DNA of 64,000 bases, taken from NCBI RefSeq assembly GCF_004354085.1, contig NZ_SMSE01000003.1, forward strand, positions 62,001 through 126,000, in the 5' to 3' direction. The position numbers were made by a program, and so were the translations under genes. Below the pieces are notes generated by a model that was not told the origin of the DNA, did no database searches, and was given only the letters and a program-made list of their open reading frames with translations. Of the stretch, positions 29,494 through 38,439 are shown one piece after another. Every line of letters begins with the position of its first letter. The stretch's first letter is position 1. This stretch comes from Seongchinamella unica (GTDB taxonomy: Bacteria; Pseudomonadota; Gammaproteobacteria; Pseudomonadales; Halieaceae).

Positions 29494-31050
29494 ATGAGAT
29501 CCAACCTTCAGTTTTTTTTCGCTCTCGCTACAGTTCTTTTTGCCGCAGTAGCCAGCGGCCAGGATCACGACCTCGTGATCAAGAACGGTCGCGTCATGGA
29601 CCCTGAGACCGGATTCGACCAGGTCGCGAACGTCGGCATAGACAAAGGCGTGATTACGAAGATCACGGAGGAACCGATATCCGGAAAAGAAACCATCGAT
29701 GCCACGGGACATGTGGTGGCGCCGGGGTTTATTGATTTCCACAACCATATCGCAAATACCCCATTCGGTCAGAGGCTGGCCTTACGCGATGGCGTTACGA
29801 CCCCTTTGGAGATGGAAGCAGGCGGTTACCCGATTGACATGTGGTACAAGCAATTGGAAGGACGTTCGCAAACCAATTATGGAGCCACAGTTTCAACAGC
29901 CGGAATTCGGGAAAAGATTGCACATCCGGATTACAATACCAATTCAGGTTCATTCATTATGGATATCACAAATCCGGATACAGAAAGTAACCCTGATCTT
30001 CAGTTTGCAACCCTTTTGGCAACGCCTGAACAGCTAGAAGAAATGCGGCAGATGTTTATTGAAGGTGTTGAACAGGGTGGTCTTGGTATCGGAGGCCTGC
30101 CCGGTTATATGACAGATGGAACGAAAAGTGAAGAAACCATTATGTGGCAACAGGTGGCCGGGAAATATGGTCTGGCGGTTTATATTCACGGACGTTTCTC
30201 CAGCCAGATGCCGCCAACCTCCGGCATCCTGGGGACTCAGGAGTTCCTTGCCAGTGTCGGTATCTATGGTGGTGGCTTATATGTCCACCATGTCCATCAG
30301 CAAACCCTGGATCTCACACCCGCTGTATTGGATTTGATCGAAGATGCCCAAAATAAAGGAATGAAGGTTCTTGCCGAGATCTACCCTTATTACCAGGGAC
30401 AGACCATCGTATCAGCTGATTATTTAAAGCCGGAAACGTATGAGCGCAACATGGGTCGTGACTACGGTGATCTATTGGAAATCTCGAACATGCAGCCATT
30501 GACGAAGGAACGTTATGAGGAAATGGTAAAAACAACTCCACAAACACAGGTTATTTTTGGTGGAATCTCGGAAGAAGGCATGCTCAGTGCCCTGGCTGAC
30601 CCAAGAACGGTAGTAGGAAGTGATGCACCGCCCATGGTAATTCCGGCAACCGGTAAGTCAGCCATGGATTTTGATGTACCCTTCGAGTCTGTATCGGGGC
30701 ACCCCCGGGCTGCCGGCACCCATGCCAAAGTGTTAAAACTTGTACGCGAACAGGACCTGATGCCACTAATGTTGGCCATTAAAAAAATGACCATCATGCA
30801 TGCTAAATGGCTGGAAGAAAATGGCGCCAAGATGATGTCACAGAAAGGTCGTCTGCAGGTTGGAAAAGATGCTGATATCACGATCTTCAATCCGGAAACC
30901 GTGACAGATAATTCCACGTTTGAGCAGGGTGCATTACCTTCGACCGGTATTCCCTACGTCGTGGTCAACGGGACAATAGTGGTCAAAGACTCAAAAGTCC
31001 TGAAGGGTGTCTATCCCGGGCGGCCCATAAAGAACGACGTCGTCCAATAA
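29494..31050 (+). CDS. Exported amidohydrolase, N-acyl-D-amino-acid deacylase-like
   Basis: 518 residues with a signal peptide (MRSNLQFFFALATVLFAAVASG). The mature protein follows the amidohydrolase plan: beta-sandwich start DLVIKNGRVMDPETGFD, the metal motif GFIDFHNH, a C-terminal VVGSDAPPMV with a metal-binding-type Asp, and the final sandwich KGRLQVGKDADITIFNPETV. This resembles D-aminoacylase/N-acyl-D-glutamate deacylase proteins. The interior has visibly lower GC and different codon choice (many AAA, GAA, AAT) than flanking genes, suggesting acquisition by transfer. The substrate is not known. Confidence 0.88.
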   Translation: MRSNLQFFFALATVLFAAVASGQDHDLVIKNGRVMDPETGFDQVANVGIDKGVITKITEEPISGKETIDATGHVVAPGFIDFHNHIANTPFGQRLALRDGVTTPLEMEAGGYPIDMWYKQLEGRSQTNYGATVSTAGIREKIAHPDYNTNSGSFIMDITNPDTESNPDLQFATLLATPEQLEEMRQMFIEGVEQGGLGIGGLPGYMTDGTKSEETIMWQQVAGKYGLAVYIHGRFSSQMPPTSGILGTQEFLASVGIYGGGLYVHHVHQQTLDLTPAVLDLIEDAQNKGMKVLAEIYPYYQGQTIVSADYLKPETYERNMGRDYGDLLEISNMQPLTKERYEEMVKTTPQTQVIFGGISEEGMLSALADPRTVVGSDAPPMVIPATGKSAMDFDVPFESVSGHPRAAGTHAKVLKLVREQDLMPLMLAIKKMTIMHAKWLEENGAKMMSQKGRLQVGKDADITIFNPETVTDNSTFEQGALPSTGIPYVVVNGTIVVKDSKVLKGVYPGRPIKNDVVQ

Positions 31051-31272
31051 TCACCTGGAATTCGGGAGACCATCCCCCGGCCCGGGCGCGGAAGAGAGGA
31101 ATCGTCGCGTAGTGCGCGTACAGGAGTTCGCACGATGATGAGGTCCCCGCCCGGGAGTCACTCGACAGTGTTCTTTCAGCTATTGATTTTTAAATTGACC
31201 GGGCTCCGCTTCGAGGAGGCCTTCACCGAGTAAAAATCATAGTGATGATGAAACGATCGCCTTACCTGAATC

Positions 31273-31956
31273 CTAGCCGCCCGCCAGCAGCCGGTTCAGT
31301 TGCCTGATCAGGGAGGCAATGTCGCGCTGGTCCGGTTGATCGGAGCTGGCGATGCCCTGGTAGACCAGGCCGGTCAGAGACCGGGCCTCGGCCTCCACGT
31401 CGACCTCCAGCCGGTCATTTATCACCGCCCACAGCGTGTGTTCGATACTGCCGTACACAGTATTTCTCACCAGTGGTATCGACGTGTCCGGGGCGATCTC
31501 ACCGGTTTCGATCCCCTCTTTGATGACCTCGGAGAGGCACCGGGTGTATCCCTGGTTCAGCTGGCTCACCGCGTGAGCCAGTTCTCCATCCAGGCCCCGG
31601 GATTCCCTGAGGATTTCACCGCACAACCGGCTGTTGCGGGTCACCACCTCGAGGTGAAAGCGGATGATGTAGGCCAGGCGATTGCGGGTACCGGCTATTC
31701 CCACCAGTCCGGCGCGAACGTCTGTGGTGACCTGCCTGTAGAAGTCCTCGATGATCCTCACCATCAACCGCTGCTTGGTGCTGAAGTAGTGAAAAACGGT
31801 TCCCTCCACCACACCGATACGCCTCGCGATGTCGGATATTTTCGCATCCTGGTACCCGACCTCTTCGAAGACCTCGGTCGCTGCCGCCAGAATAGCGCTC
31901 ACCCGGTCTTCCTTGCTCTTCCGGGGGCTGGCGCCCCGTTGTGCAACTTTTGCCAT
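31273..31956 (-). CDS. TetR-family transcriptional regulator
   Basis: 227 residues from the ATG at 31956 (MAKVAQRGASPRKSKEDRV). A TTG at 31968 is possible but has poor spacing to any ribosome site. The N-terminal HTH reads ILAAATEVFEEVGYQDAKISDIARRIGVVEGTVFHYFSTKQRLM, typical TetR. The C-terminal ligand-binding domain is of the acyl-CoA/fatty-acid regulator type by its length and context. It lies at the end of the atu-like cluster and probably represses it. Confidence 0.9.
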   Translation of the reverse strand: MAKVAQRGASPRKSKEDRVSAILAAATEVFEEVGYQDAKISDIARRIGVVEGTVFHYFSTKQRLMVRIIEDFYRQVTTDVRAGLVGIAGTRNRLAYIIRFHLEVVTRNSRLCGEILRESRGLDGELAHAVSQLNQGYTRCLSEVIKEGIETGEIAPDTSIPLVRNTVYGSIEHTLWAVINDRLEVDVEAEARSLTGLVYQGIASSDQPDQRDIASLIRQLNRLLAGG

Positions 31957-32065
31957 GATCAGTGCCAATCCCTGTGTTTTGGTGAACGCCCCGGTGCGGC
32001 GCTACTAACGGTAGCATCAACGCCCTATCCGCGCGAGATTCCGAAGCGGCAGCTGCATCCGTGGC

Positions 32066-32398
32066 TCAGGGCAGCAATTCCGCCGGCACCTCCAGTTCCA
32101 TGTGCAGCAGCGCTGCGCCGTGTACCTTGCCCTGGGGGTCGGTGATCAGGCTGCGGGTACCGCCGCCGCCCAGCGAATCGCGCAGTACGAAGTTCAGAGA
32201 GAGCAGATTGGGTAACTCGTATCGGGTCACCTCGCCCTTGCAGATCTCCCTGAACACTTCCCTGACCACCGGGCCTGTCAACTCCCGCCGCAGAAACTCG
32301 TAGATTGCCGGTGTCCTGGCAATCACCCCGATATTACTGCTGTTGCCCTTGTCGCCAGAGCGGGCCAGGGCGATTTTTCCGAGTACAACTCTGGGCAT
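32066..32398 (-). CDS. AtuA-like small C-terminal domain protein
   Basis: 110 residues from the ATG at 32398, one base after the stop of the large AtuA-like gene. It begins MPRVVLGKIALARSGDKGNSSNIGVIAR, the typical start of the AtuA C-terminal domain, which in Pseudomonas AtuA is fused to the large domain. Here it is a separate, translationally coupled polypeptide. The frame is open upstream to 32500, but that part overlaps the AtuA gene and shows no conservation. Its biochemical role is unknown. Confidence 0.85.
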   Translation of the reverse strand: MPRVVLGKIALARSGDKGNSSNIGVIARTPAIYEFLRRELTGPVVREVFREICKGEVTRYELPNLLSLNFVLRDSLGGGGTRSLITDPQGKVHGAALLHMELEVPAELLP

Positions 32399-32399
32399 T

Positions 32400-33776
32400 T
32401 CAAATTTCCTCGACCGTGACGCGCGTGGGTATTTTCTCCCTGCTGACCAAAGCTGGCCAATAGCCCACCACCTCGCTGGGGCGAGCGCGCCCACCGGCAA
32501 AGCCCGTCAACCCGGGCGGACCGGAGGTGAGCAGTGGGGCGATTTCCGTGCCCAGTAGGGACAGGGCTTTGCGATCCCTGCCGCGGGCACCGATGCGCAT
32601 CAGTATCTCGTGGGGCGCCTCGGCTGTCGGCACGATGCCCCGATAGAGCACATGGGTGCCGAACAGCTCGAGAAAGCGGCTTTCCTCGGGTATGGGTGAG
32701 CCGAGCACCGCCAGGCGCTCGAAGACCATCTCCGCCAGGGTTTGTGCCTTGTCGACTGCATCAGGCCCGGCCACACACAGTGTGGCAAGTACCCTGTAGC
32801 CGTCGGCGTAGGACATGGACACCTTGAAAGTGGGGGTGGGAGCCCGGCCTCGGATGCCGGATAGTTTCACCCGGTTCTCACCTGCCTGCTCTATCCGGAT
32901 CGAGGTGAAGTCGGCAATACAGTCCGGGCTGAGGTAGTTTTCCGGGTCCCCCAGTTCGTACAGGAGCTGTGACGTTACCGTGTGGATGTCCACCAGGCCG
33001 CCGGTGCCATCGTGCTTGGTCACCACGAAACTGCCATCGGCACTGGCTTCCACTACTGGAAAACCGATTCCTGCCATGTCCGGTACCCGGCGCCAGTCGG
33101 TAAAATTGCCGCCGGTGCACTGCGGCCCGCATTCCACCAGGTGACCCATGATGGTCCCGGCAGCGAGTTTGTCGTAGTCATCCATGGGCCAGCCGAATTC
33201 GTGGATAAGGGGCGCTAGCACCATCGAGGGGTCGGCGACCCGGCCGGTGACCACGATGTCCGCTCCCTGTTCGAGCGCTTCCACTATGGGCAGCGCACCG
33301 ATATACACGTTGGCGCTGGTGATGCGTTGGCGCACCGCATCAATGGTCTCCCCGGACTCCAGGTTGGCGAAGGCCTCGCCGGAGGCGATCAGCGCGTCGA
33401 GCTCGTCGAGGATGTCGTCACCCGAAACCACCCCTACCTTGATGCCGTTCAGGCCCAGTCGCTGCACGGTCTGCAGAATGGCGTCGCGGCAGGCTGCAGG
33501 GTTGACCCCCGCGGCGTTGGCGATGATCCTGATGCCCTTCTGCTGGCAGGTGGGAAGGATATTCTCGAGCACCTGGATGAAGTCCCTGGCGTAGCCCGCC
33601 TGCGGATCGCGCATCTTCTGTTTCTGCATGATGCTCAGCGACAGTTCGGCCAGGTAGTCGAAGGTGAGGTAATCCACCGGCCCCTCCTGCACCAGGCGCA
33701 GTGGCCCCAGCTGGCTGTCGCCCCAGAAACCCTGGGCGTTGGCGATTCTCAGTACCCTTGGTGAATTGTCGGTCAT
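32400..33776 (-). CDS. Acyclic terpene utilisation AtuA family protein (DUF1446)
   Basis: 458 residues. Family features are RIANAQGFWGDSQLGPLRLV at the N-terminus, VDYLTFDYLAELSLSIM, ANAAGVNPAACRDAI, and VVTGRVADPSMVLAPLIHEFGW. AtuA is required for growth on citronellol/geraniol in Pseudomonas, but its reaction is not established. The stop and the following start are one base apart, so it probably works with the 110-residue partner. Upstream it overlaps the crotonase gene by 4 bases. Confidence 0.9.
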   Translation of the reverse strand: MTDNSPRVLRIANAQGFWGDSQLGPLRLVQEGPVDYLTFDYLAELSLSIMQKQKMRDPQAGYARDFIQVLENILPTCQQKGIRIIANAAGVNPAACRDAILQTVQRLGLNGIKVGVVSGDDILDELDALIASGEAFANLESGETIDAVRQRITSANVYIGALPIVEALEQGADIVVTGRVADPSMVLAPLIHEFGWPMDDYDKLAAGTIMGHLVECGPQCTGGNFTDWRRVPDMAGIGFPVVEASADGSFVVTKHDGTGGLVDIHTVTSQLLYELGDPENYLSPDCIADFTSIRIEQAGENRVKLSGIRGRAPTPTFKVSMSYADGYRVLATLCVAGPDAVDKAQTLAEMVFERLAVLGSPIPEESRFLELFGTHVLYRGIVPTAEAPHEILMRIGARGRDRKALSLLGTEIAPLLTSGPPGLTGFAGGRARPSEVVGYWPALVSREKIPTRVTVEEI

Positions 33777-34594
33777 GATTCGGCCCCGGTTGAACCGACT
33801 GCCCAGGCGGGCCGGCGCTTTTCGAGGAAGGCGCTCAGGCCTTCCCGGCCCTCCTCCGAATCCCTGATGTCGGCGACAAAGCGAACGGTGTGCTCGATCA
33901 ACTCGTCATTGACCGCCGTGCCGGCGACATCAAAGACGATCTGCTTGGCCTTGCCGACGGCGCCCGGCGCGTTCCCGAGCAGCGCTGAGATAATTCCTTC
34001 GATGCAGTCGTCCAGTTGTTCCTCCGGGACCAGCTCGGATAACAGGTTCAGCGCCAGCGCCTTATCTGCCGGAATGATTTCCCCAGTGGTAAAAAATCGG
34101 CGCGCTGCCTTCTCGCCGATGGCTCGCACCACGTAGGGCGCTATTGTGGCGGGCGCCAGGCCGATCCGCACTTCCGACAGGGCGAACCTTGCGGCGGGTG
34201 TCCCGATGGCAATATCGCAACAGCTCACCAGGCCGACCGCGCCACCGAATGCGCCGCCCTGCACTCTGGCGATGGTGGGTTTGGGCAAGGAGTTCAGGGC
34301 CTTCATCAGCCTCGCCAGCTGGCCAGCGTCCGTCAGGTTTTCTTCGCGGGTGTTACTGCCCATGCGACGCATGTAATGGATGTCGCCGCCCGCGGAAAAG
34401 CTCTTGCCGCTGGCGCCGAGCACCACTACCCGTACGGCCCGATCCACTCCCGCGCGATCCAGTGCCTGGATCATACGCAGCGCCTGGCGGTCGTCAAAGG
34501 CGTTGTGCACTTCCGGCAGGTTCATGGTCAGGTAGAGCACGCCGCGCGGATCCAGTTCCACCAGCAGCGGCCCGGCAGCGGGTTTGTCAGTCAT
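33773..34594 (-). CDS. Crotonase of the atu-like cluster (isohexenylglutaconyl-CoA hydratase-like)
   Basis: 273 residues from the ATG at 34594, which has GGAG six bases upstream; a GTG at 34606 is a weaker alternative. It shares with liuC the sequence types NLPEVHNAFDDRQALRMI, GASGKSFSAGGDIHYMRRM and QGGAFGGAVGLVSCCDIAIG. It presumably hydrates the product of the neighbouring carboxylase, the role of AtuE in Pseudomonas. First gene of the minus-strand arm (crotonase, AtuA, AtuA-C), diverging from the carboxylase arm. Confidence 0.87.
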   Translation of the reverse strand: MTDKPAAGPLLVELDPRGVLYLTMNLPEVHNAFDDRQALRMIQALDRAGVDRAVRVVVLGASGKSFSAGGDIHYMRRMGSNTREENLTDAGQLARLMKALNSLPKPTIARVQGGAFGGAVGLVSCCDIAIGTPAARFALSEVRIGLAPATIAPYVVRAIGEKAARRFFTTGEIIPADKALALNLLSELVPEEQLDDCIEGIISALLGNAPGAVGKAKQIVFDVAGTAVNDELIEHTVRFVADIRDSEEGREGLSAFLEKRRPAWAVGSTGAES

Positions 34595-34606
34595 CGGGAG
34601 CTCCAC

Positions 34607-34809
34607 CTGTAATTGATTAAGTTAAACTCAAATAAATATTCCAGCAAATACTCTGCATGTCAATGCGGCGTTTAAGCTATTATATTTATATTCGATAAAA
34701 ACGGCATTTATCAACATATACTGGAGCGATTTCATGCCCGATTCTTTATTGAGTATTACTCAGTTTGGCGCTATTATCCGGTCGATTGCAGTGCCTGGAG
34801 GGGAAGACC
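34607..34809. promoter_or_regulatory. Divergent promoter region of the atu-like cluster
   Basis: 203 AT-rich bases separate the two arms of the cluster, in sharp contrast with the GC-rich genes. It contains an inverted repeat GATAAA-N7-TTTATC (34694-34712), a possible operator for the TetR protein encoded at 31273. The operator assignment is weak. Confidence 0.5.
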
Positions 34810-36429
34810 GTGCCCTGGATGTCAAAGATATCGCCCGCATCACCGGCCTTCGAGCAGAACCGGCGGGAGATGCTGGCGCTGGTCGATCGTCTCAGACGCC
34901 TCGAGGCCCGCGCCGTGACGACCTCAAACCGGCGCCGACATACCTTCGAACAACGTGGCCAGGTCTGTCCGCACGAGCGCATCTCCCTGCTGCTCGACCC
35001 AAGCATGCCCTTTCTGCGCCTGCACACACTGGCCAACTACCTGGTGTCCGATGAGGACCCGGAAACCAGCGTGCCAGGAGCCAGTGTGATCATGGGCATA
35101 GGCTTTGTCAGCGGCGTGCGTTGCATGATCTGGGCCGACGACAGCGGCATCCGCGCCGGCGCCTATACACCGACCACCATTTCCACCGCCCTCAGTATCC
35201 AGCAGATCGCCCTGCGCCAGAAACTGCCGCTGATCCACCTGGTGGAAAGCGCCGGCGCCAACCTTATGGACTTTACCGTGGAGAACTGGGCCCACGCCGG
35301 CGGCATGTTCCGCAACCTGGCCCGGTTCAGCGCCGCCGGGGTGCCCACCATGACCGTGCTGCACGGCCCCTCCACCGCAGGTGGGGCCTATATGCCGGGT
35401 ATGTCCGACTATGTCGTGGGTATTCGCAACAACGGTCTGGCAGCGCTGGCCGGGGTCGCCCTGGTCCAGGCGGCCACCGGCGAGGAGGCGGAGGAGCGCG
35501 AGTTGGGTGGCTCGGAAATGCACGCCTCGGTCTCCGGGCTGGTGGAATACCTCGCGGACGACGACGCCCAGGGACTGGCAATGGCGCGGGACATCGTGGC
35601 CCGTTGGGACTGGAACCGGCACGGGCAGCCGCCGCGCAACGAGAGCTATGCGATGCCGCGCTACGACGCTGACGAACTGGCCGGCGTGGTGCCGGTGGAC
35701 TACCGGGTGCCCTACGACGTGCGCGAGGTGCTGGTGCGGGTGGTGGATGGCTCATCCTTTGATCAGTTCAAGCCCGACTACGGGGCCGCCACCGTGTGCG
35801 TGCATGCCGCCATCATGGGCACTCCCTGCGGCATCATCGGCAACAACGGGCCGATTGATCCGGCGGGTGCCACCAAGGCGGCGCAGTTCATGCAGCTGTG
35901 CGATCAGGCGCAGTTGCCGCTGGTGTTCCTGCACAATATCACCGGCTACATGGTCGGAACCCAGGCCGAGCAGGATGGCATGATCAAGCACGGCTCGAAG
36001 ATGATCCAGGCCGTGACCAATGTGCGGGTGCCGAGGATATCGATGTACCTCAGTGGCAGTTTCGGCGCGGGTAATTACGGCATGTGTGGCTATGGCTATG
36101 AACCCGATTTCCTGTTTGCCTGGCCGAATTCGGCCACCAATACCATGGGCGGCGAACAGGCGGCGCGCACCATGACCCGGGTGGCAGAGACCGTCGCCGA
36201 ACGGCGCGGCGAGGAAATGGACAGGGCGGCACTCGCCGAACAGGAGGCCGCCATCCGCCAGCACTTCCTGCGCCAGGAAAATGCGTTCTACACCGCTGGA
36301 CGCAATCTCAGTCATGGGGTGATCGACCCGCGGGACAGTCGCAAGGTGCTCGGCTTTACCCTGGGTACCTGTGTAGAGGCGCGCTGCCGCAAAACCCAGC
36401 CCAACAGCTTCGGCGTGGCGAGGATGTGA
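34810..36429 (+). CDS. Acyl-CoA carboxylase carboxyltransferase (beta) subunit, geranyl-CoA carboxylase-like
   Basis: 539 residues from a GTG at 34810 with GGAGG eight bases upstream; an ATG at 34819 is the alternative. It has the carboxyltransferase layout: LVESAGANLMDFTVENWAHAG, GPSTAGGAYMPGMSDYV, FLHNITGYMVGTQAEQDGMIKHGSKMI, and [20 protein letters not shown]. It is a clear paralogue of liuB but diverged, e.g. in the substrate loop. Partner of the biotin subunit that starts at its stop (1-base overlap). A branched or terpenoid acyl-CoA substrate is inferred from the AtuA neighbourhood. Confidence 0.9.
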   Translation: MPWMSKISPASPAFEQNRREMLALVDRLRRLEARAVTTSNRRRHTFEQRGQVCPHERISLLLDPSMPFLRLHTLANYLVSDEDPETSVPGASVIMGIGFVSGVRCMIWADDSGIRAGAYTPTTISTALSIQQIALRQKLPLIHLVESAGANLMDFTVENWAHAGGMFRNLARFSAAGVPTMTVLHGPSTAGGAYMPGMSDYVVGIRNNGLAALAGVALVQAATGEEAEERELGGSEMHASVSGLVEYLADDDAQGLAMARDIVARWDWNRHGQPPRNESYAMPRYDADELAGVVPVDYRVPYDVREVLVRVVDGSSFDQFKPDYGAATVCVHAAIMGTPCGIIGNNGPIDPAGATKAAQFMQLCDQAQLPLVFLHNITGYMVGTQAEQDGMIKHGSKMIQAVTNVRVPRISMYLSGSFGAGNYGMCGYGYEPDFLFAWPNSATNTMGGEQAARTMTRVAETVAERRGEEMDRAALAEQEAAIRQHFLRQENAFYTAGRNLSHGVIDPRDSRKVLGFTLGTCVEARCRKTQPNSFGVARM

Positions 36430-38426
36430 TGACCTTTTCCAGTGTGCTGGTAGCCAACCGGGGAGAGATCGCGCTGCGGGTGATGCGCACCGTCCACAAA
36501 CAGGGAATGCGCTGCGTTGCCGTCTACTCCGACGCCGATGCCCTAGCGCCCCACGTGCAGTTCGCCGACGAGGCGGTGCATATCGGTGCTTCCCCTGCAG
36601 CGGACTCCTATCTGGCGGGGGACAGGATCATTCAGGCGGCACTGGCCGCCGGCGCCGAGGCGATTCATCCGGGATATGGTTTCCTTTCCGAGAATGCTGA
36701 CTTTGCCCGGGCGGTAGTCGCCGCCGGGCTGGTCTTTATCGGGCCGGGGCCCGAGGCGATCGAGGTAATGGGTGACAAGGCGGTGAGCAAGCGCGCCATG
36801 CTGGCGGCCGGGGTGCCCTGTGTGCCGGGTTACCAGGGTGAGGACCAGTCCGATGAACGGCTCAGCCAGGAGGCCGGGGCGGTCGGCTTTCCGCTCATGG
36901 TGAAGGCGGCCGCCGGCGGCGGTGGACGGGGCATGCGCCTGGTGCAGGAGGTCGCCGGGGTGGCCCATGCCATCAGGCTGGCCCGCTCGGAAGCGCAGAA
37001 CGCCTTTGGCAGCGGCGACCTGATCCTGGAGCGTGCCCTGACGCGGCCCCGCCATGTGGAGTTCCAGGTCTTTGCCGACCAGTTTGGCAACGTCATCCAC
37101 CTGGGTGAGCGCGACTGTTCCGTGCAGCGCCGGCACCAGAAAGTCATCGAGGAGTGCCCTTGTCCGGTGATGACGCCCCGGCTGCGCGAGCGCATGGGCG
37201 CGGCGGCGGTGGAGGCGGCCAGGGCGGTGAATTACCAGGGCGCGGGGACCGTGGAGTTTCTGCTGGACGAAGCGGGCGAGTTCTACTTCCTGGAGATGAA
37301 TACCCGGCTTCAGGTTGAACACCCGGTAACTGAAATGGTGACCGGGCTCGACCTCGTGCAGATGCAGCTTGAGGTGGCGCAGGGATTGCCGCTGCGCCTG
37401 GAACAGGGGCAGGTCGCACTGCAGGGACACGCCATCGAGGTGCGCCTGTACGCGGAGGACCCGGCCCGGGATTTTCTGCCCAGTGCCGGACCGGTGGTTC
37501 TGTGGAGCCCGCCGACCGGGGATGGGGTTCGCGTTGATGCCGGCATCGTCTCCGGGTCCGAGGTGTCCCCCTACTACGACTCCATGGTGGCGAAAATCAT
37601 CTGTCGGGGAGATACCCGGGGCCAGGCGCGGCAACGGTTGCTGCGCGCACTCGATGATACGGTGCTGCTGGGGCCGGCCAGTAACCGCGATTTCCTCCTG
37701 CAGGCTCTGAGCCATCCCAGCTTCGCCCGGGGTGAGGCCACAACGGCCTTCATCAGCGAACAATATGCCGGCGGGTTTGATGAGTTCCTGCCTTCGTCGG
37801 CGGACCTGGCCGCCGCCGCGGTACTGCATTACGTGCTGACTGCAAAGCGTAACAACAGCCGGAGCATTGCCGTTCCGGCGGAACTTCGCAACTGGTGCAG
37901 CACCGGAGATCTGATGAGTGTCGTGCATGTCGAGTGCGCCGGTGGCGCGCGCAGCCTACAGATTCAAACTCGGGAGGTCGGCACCTATCAGGTGAGCGAC
38001 AAGGGCGCGGTCTCCACCGTTCAGGTGCGGGAGATCGACGCAAAGCAATGCAGGTTGATTGTCGATGGCAGAAGCTGGCGCGCGCGTTATCAGGACACCG
38101 GTGACGGCAGTCTGTATCTGTCTGTTGCGGGTGCAGGCCAGTTCTGCCTGGTCGATGTCCGCAGCCGGGCATCCGGTGGCGATAGCAAAGATGCGGGCCC
38201 GTTGATACGGGCGCCAATGCATGGACTGGTGATGACGCTGGACGTGGCGAACGGTGATCCGGTCGAGCTGGGGACGGCGCTGCTGACGCTGGAGGCGATG
38301 AAGATGCAGCATGTCATCAGCGCACCCCTGTCCGGGACCGTCGCGAATGTAACGGCCGCGGTCGGTAGCCAGGTCGCCTCGGGCGAGCTGCTAATGGAAA
38401 TAGCGAGTGACGAACAAAGTACATAA
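36429..38426 (+). CDS. Acyl-CoA carboxylase biotin-containing alpha subunit, geranyl-CoA carboxylase-like
   Basis: 665 residues from the ATG at 36429, which overlaps the preceding TGA by one base. Biotin carboxylase domain (about 1-450): [48 protein letters not shown]. Biotinyl domain at the end: LEAMKMQHVI with K625 as the biotin site. It is a second complete biotin-dependent carboxylase in the window besides liuB/liuD, with the Lys motif AMKMQ rather than AMKME. Confidence 0.93.
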   Translation: MTFSSVLVANRGEIALRVMRTVHKQGMRCVAVYSDADALAPHVQFADEAVHIGASPAADSYLAGDRIIQAALAAGAEAIHPGYGFLSENADFARAVVAAGLVFIGPGPEAIEVMGDKAVSKRAMLAAGVPCVPGYQGEDQSDERLSQEAGAVGFPLMVKAAAGGGGRGMRLVQEVAGVAHAIRLARSEAQNAFGSGDLILERALTRPRHVEFQVFADQFGNVIHLGERDCSVQRRHQKVIEECPCPVMTPRLRERMGAAAVEAARAVNYQGAGTVEFLLDEAGEFYFLEMNTRLQVEHPVTEMVTGLDLVQMQLEVAQGLPLRLEQGQVALQGHAIEVRLYAEDPARDFLPSAGPVVLWSPPTGDGVRVDAGIVSGSEVSPYYDSMVAKIICRGDTRGQARQRLLRALDDTVLLGPASNRDFLLQALSHPSFARGEATTAFISEQYAGGFDEFLPSSADLAAAAVLHYVLTAKRNNSRSIAVPAELRNWCSTGDLMSVVHVECAGGARSLQIQTREVGTYQVSDKGAVSTVQVREIDAKQCRLIVDGRSWRARYQDTGDGSLYLSVAGAGQFCLVDVRSRASGGDSKDAGPLIRAPMHGLVMTLDVANGDPVELGTALLTLEAMKMQHVISAPLSGTVANVTAAVGSQVASGELLMEIASDEQST

Positions 38427-38439
38427 TGAGGAGTCTTCA

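Noticed and set aside
29323-29748. 141-codon minus-strand frame overlapping the deacylase start
   Set aside because: It overlaps the signal-peptide region of the clearly real gene and has no family features.
36543-37928. Long antisense frame over the second biotin carboxylase gene
   Set aside because: Shadow frame caused by high third-position GC in the real gene.
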